Shown one piece after another: positions 6,383 through 6,438 of a stretch of 6,438 bases of DNA (its first letter is position 1; every line of letters begins with the position of its first letter). The notes beneath the pieces are model-generated. The model saw only the letters and a list, made by a program, of their open reading frames with translations, was not told the DNA's origin and searched no databases. Location of the stretch: contig CAZVZH010000243.1 in assembly GCA_964630705.1 (NCBI GenBank), forward strand, positions 1 through 6,438, read 5' to 3'. The translations under genes and the position numbers were made by a program. The DNA is from M3007 sp964630705. Its GTDB lineage: Bacteria > Bacteroidota > Bacteroidia > Chitinophagales > Saprospiraceae.

Positions 6383-6438
6383 TGAGTTTGAAGTTTGGAG
6401 TTTGAAGTTTGGAGTTTGGAGTTTGAAGTTTGAAGTTT
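6383..6438. repeat. G(A/G)AGTTT heptamer tandem array at the 5' edge of the anti-sigma-like gene
   Basis: Eight contiguous 7-bp units run to the window edge: one TGAGTTT (6383-6389), then GAAGTTT or GGAGTTT in the order A, G, A, G, G, A, A. On the coding strand of the neighbouring gene they read AAACTTC/AAACTCC and end 6 bp before its ATG. They occupy the space where the ribosome-binding site and perhaps the promoter should be. The array continues beyond the window, so the total copy number is unknown. The minus strand is open in all three frames through the array, so a longer coding sequence cannot be formally excluded, although no in-window start exists. Confidence 0.92.

Overview
The window looks like chromosomal DNA of a GC-rich member of the Bacteroidota, most plausibly Saprospiria-like. 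This is inferred from three things: a TonB-dependent receptor without a Shine-Dalgarno sequence, an anti-sigma-like membrane protein with a TPR-type C-terminus, and generally poor ribosome-binding sites. No rRNA or other taxonomic marker is present, so the placement is tentative. No tRNA, rRNA, CRISPR array, insertion sequence or phage gene was seen.

Layout. Positions 1-265 hold a strong intrinsic terminator for a gene to the left of the window. After it comes a dense array of 8-9 bp ACAGGATTT units that folds back on itself as a 42-bp-arm inverted repeat. Two plus-strand genes follow: mazG (266-1036), a housecleaning NTP pyrophosphohydrolase, and an aldehyde dehydrogenase of the alpha-ketoglutaric semialdehyde dehydrogenase type (1199-2776). 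The 162 bp between them contain a second long stem-loop, also built on GGAT units.

The rest is on the minus strand and converges on the dehydrogenase. In transcription order it holds an anti-sigma-like/TPR membrane protein (6376-5402), a TonB-dependent outer-membrane receptor (5347-3311) and a small four-helix membrane protein of unknown function (3189-2773). The last of these overlaps the dehydrogenase tail to tail by 4 bp at the stop codons. The first two minus-strand genes are only 54 bp apart and may be co-transcribed. The start of the anti-sigma-like gene is preceded almost immediately by a G(A/G)AGTTT heptamer tandem array that runs off the right edge.

Functionally, mazG and the dehydrogenase have no evident link to each other or to the minus-strand group. 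The receptor imports an unidentified TonB-dependent ligand. The adjacent anti-sigma-like protein recalls fecR-fecA gene order, but neither protein has the expected Fec signalling domains. The most unusual content is intergenic: two different GGAT-based foldback repeats bracketing mazG, and the heptamer array abutting a regulatory-type membrane gene. No convincing new multi-gene system is visible; every gene but the small membrane protein fits a broadly known type.
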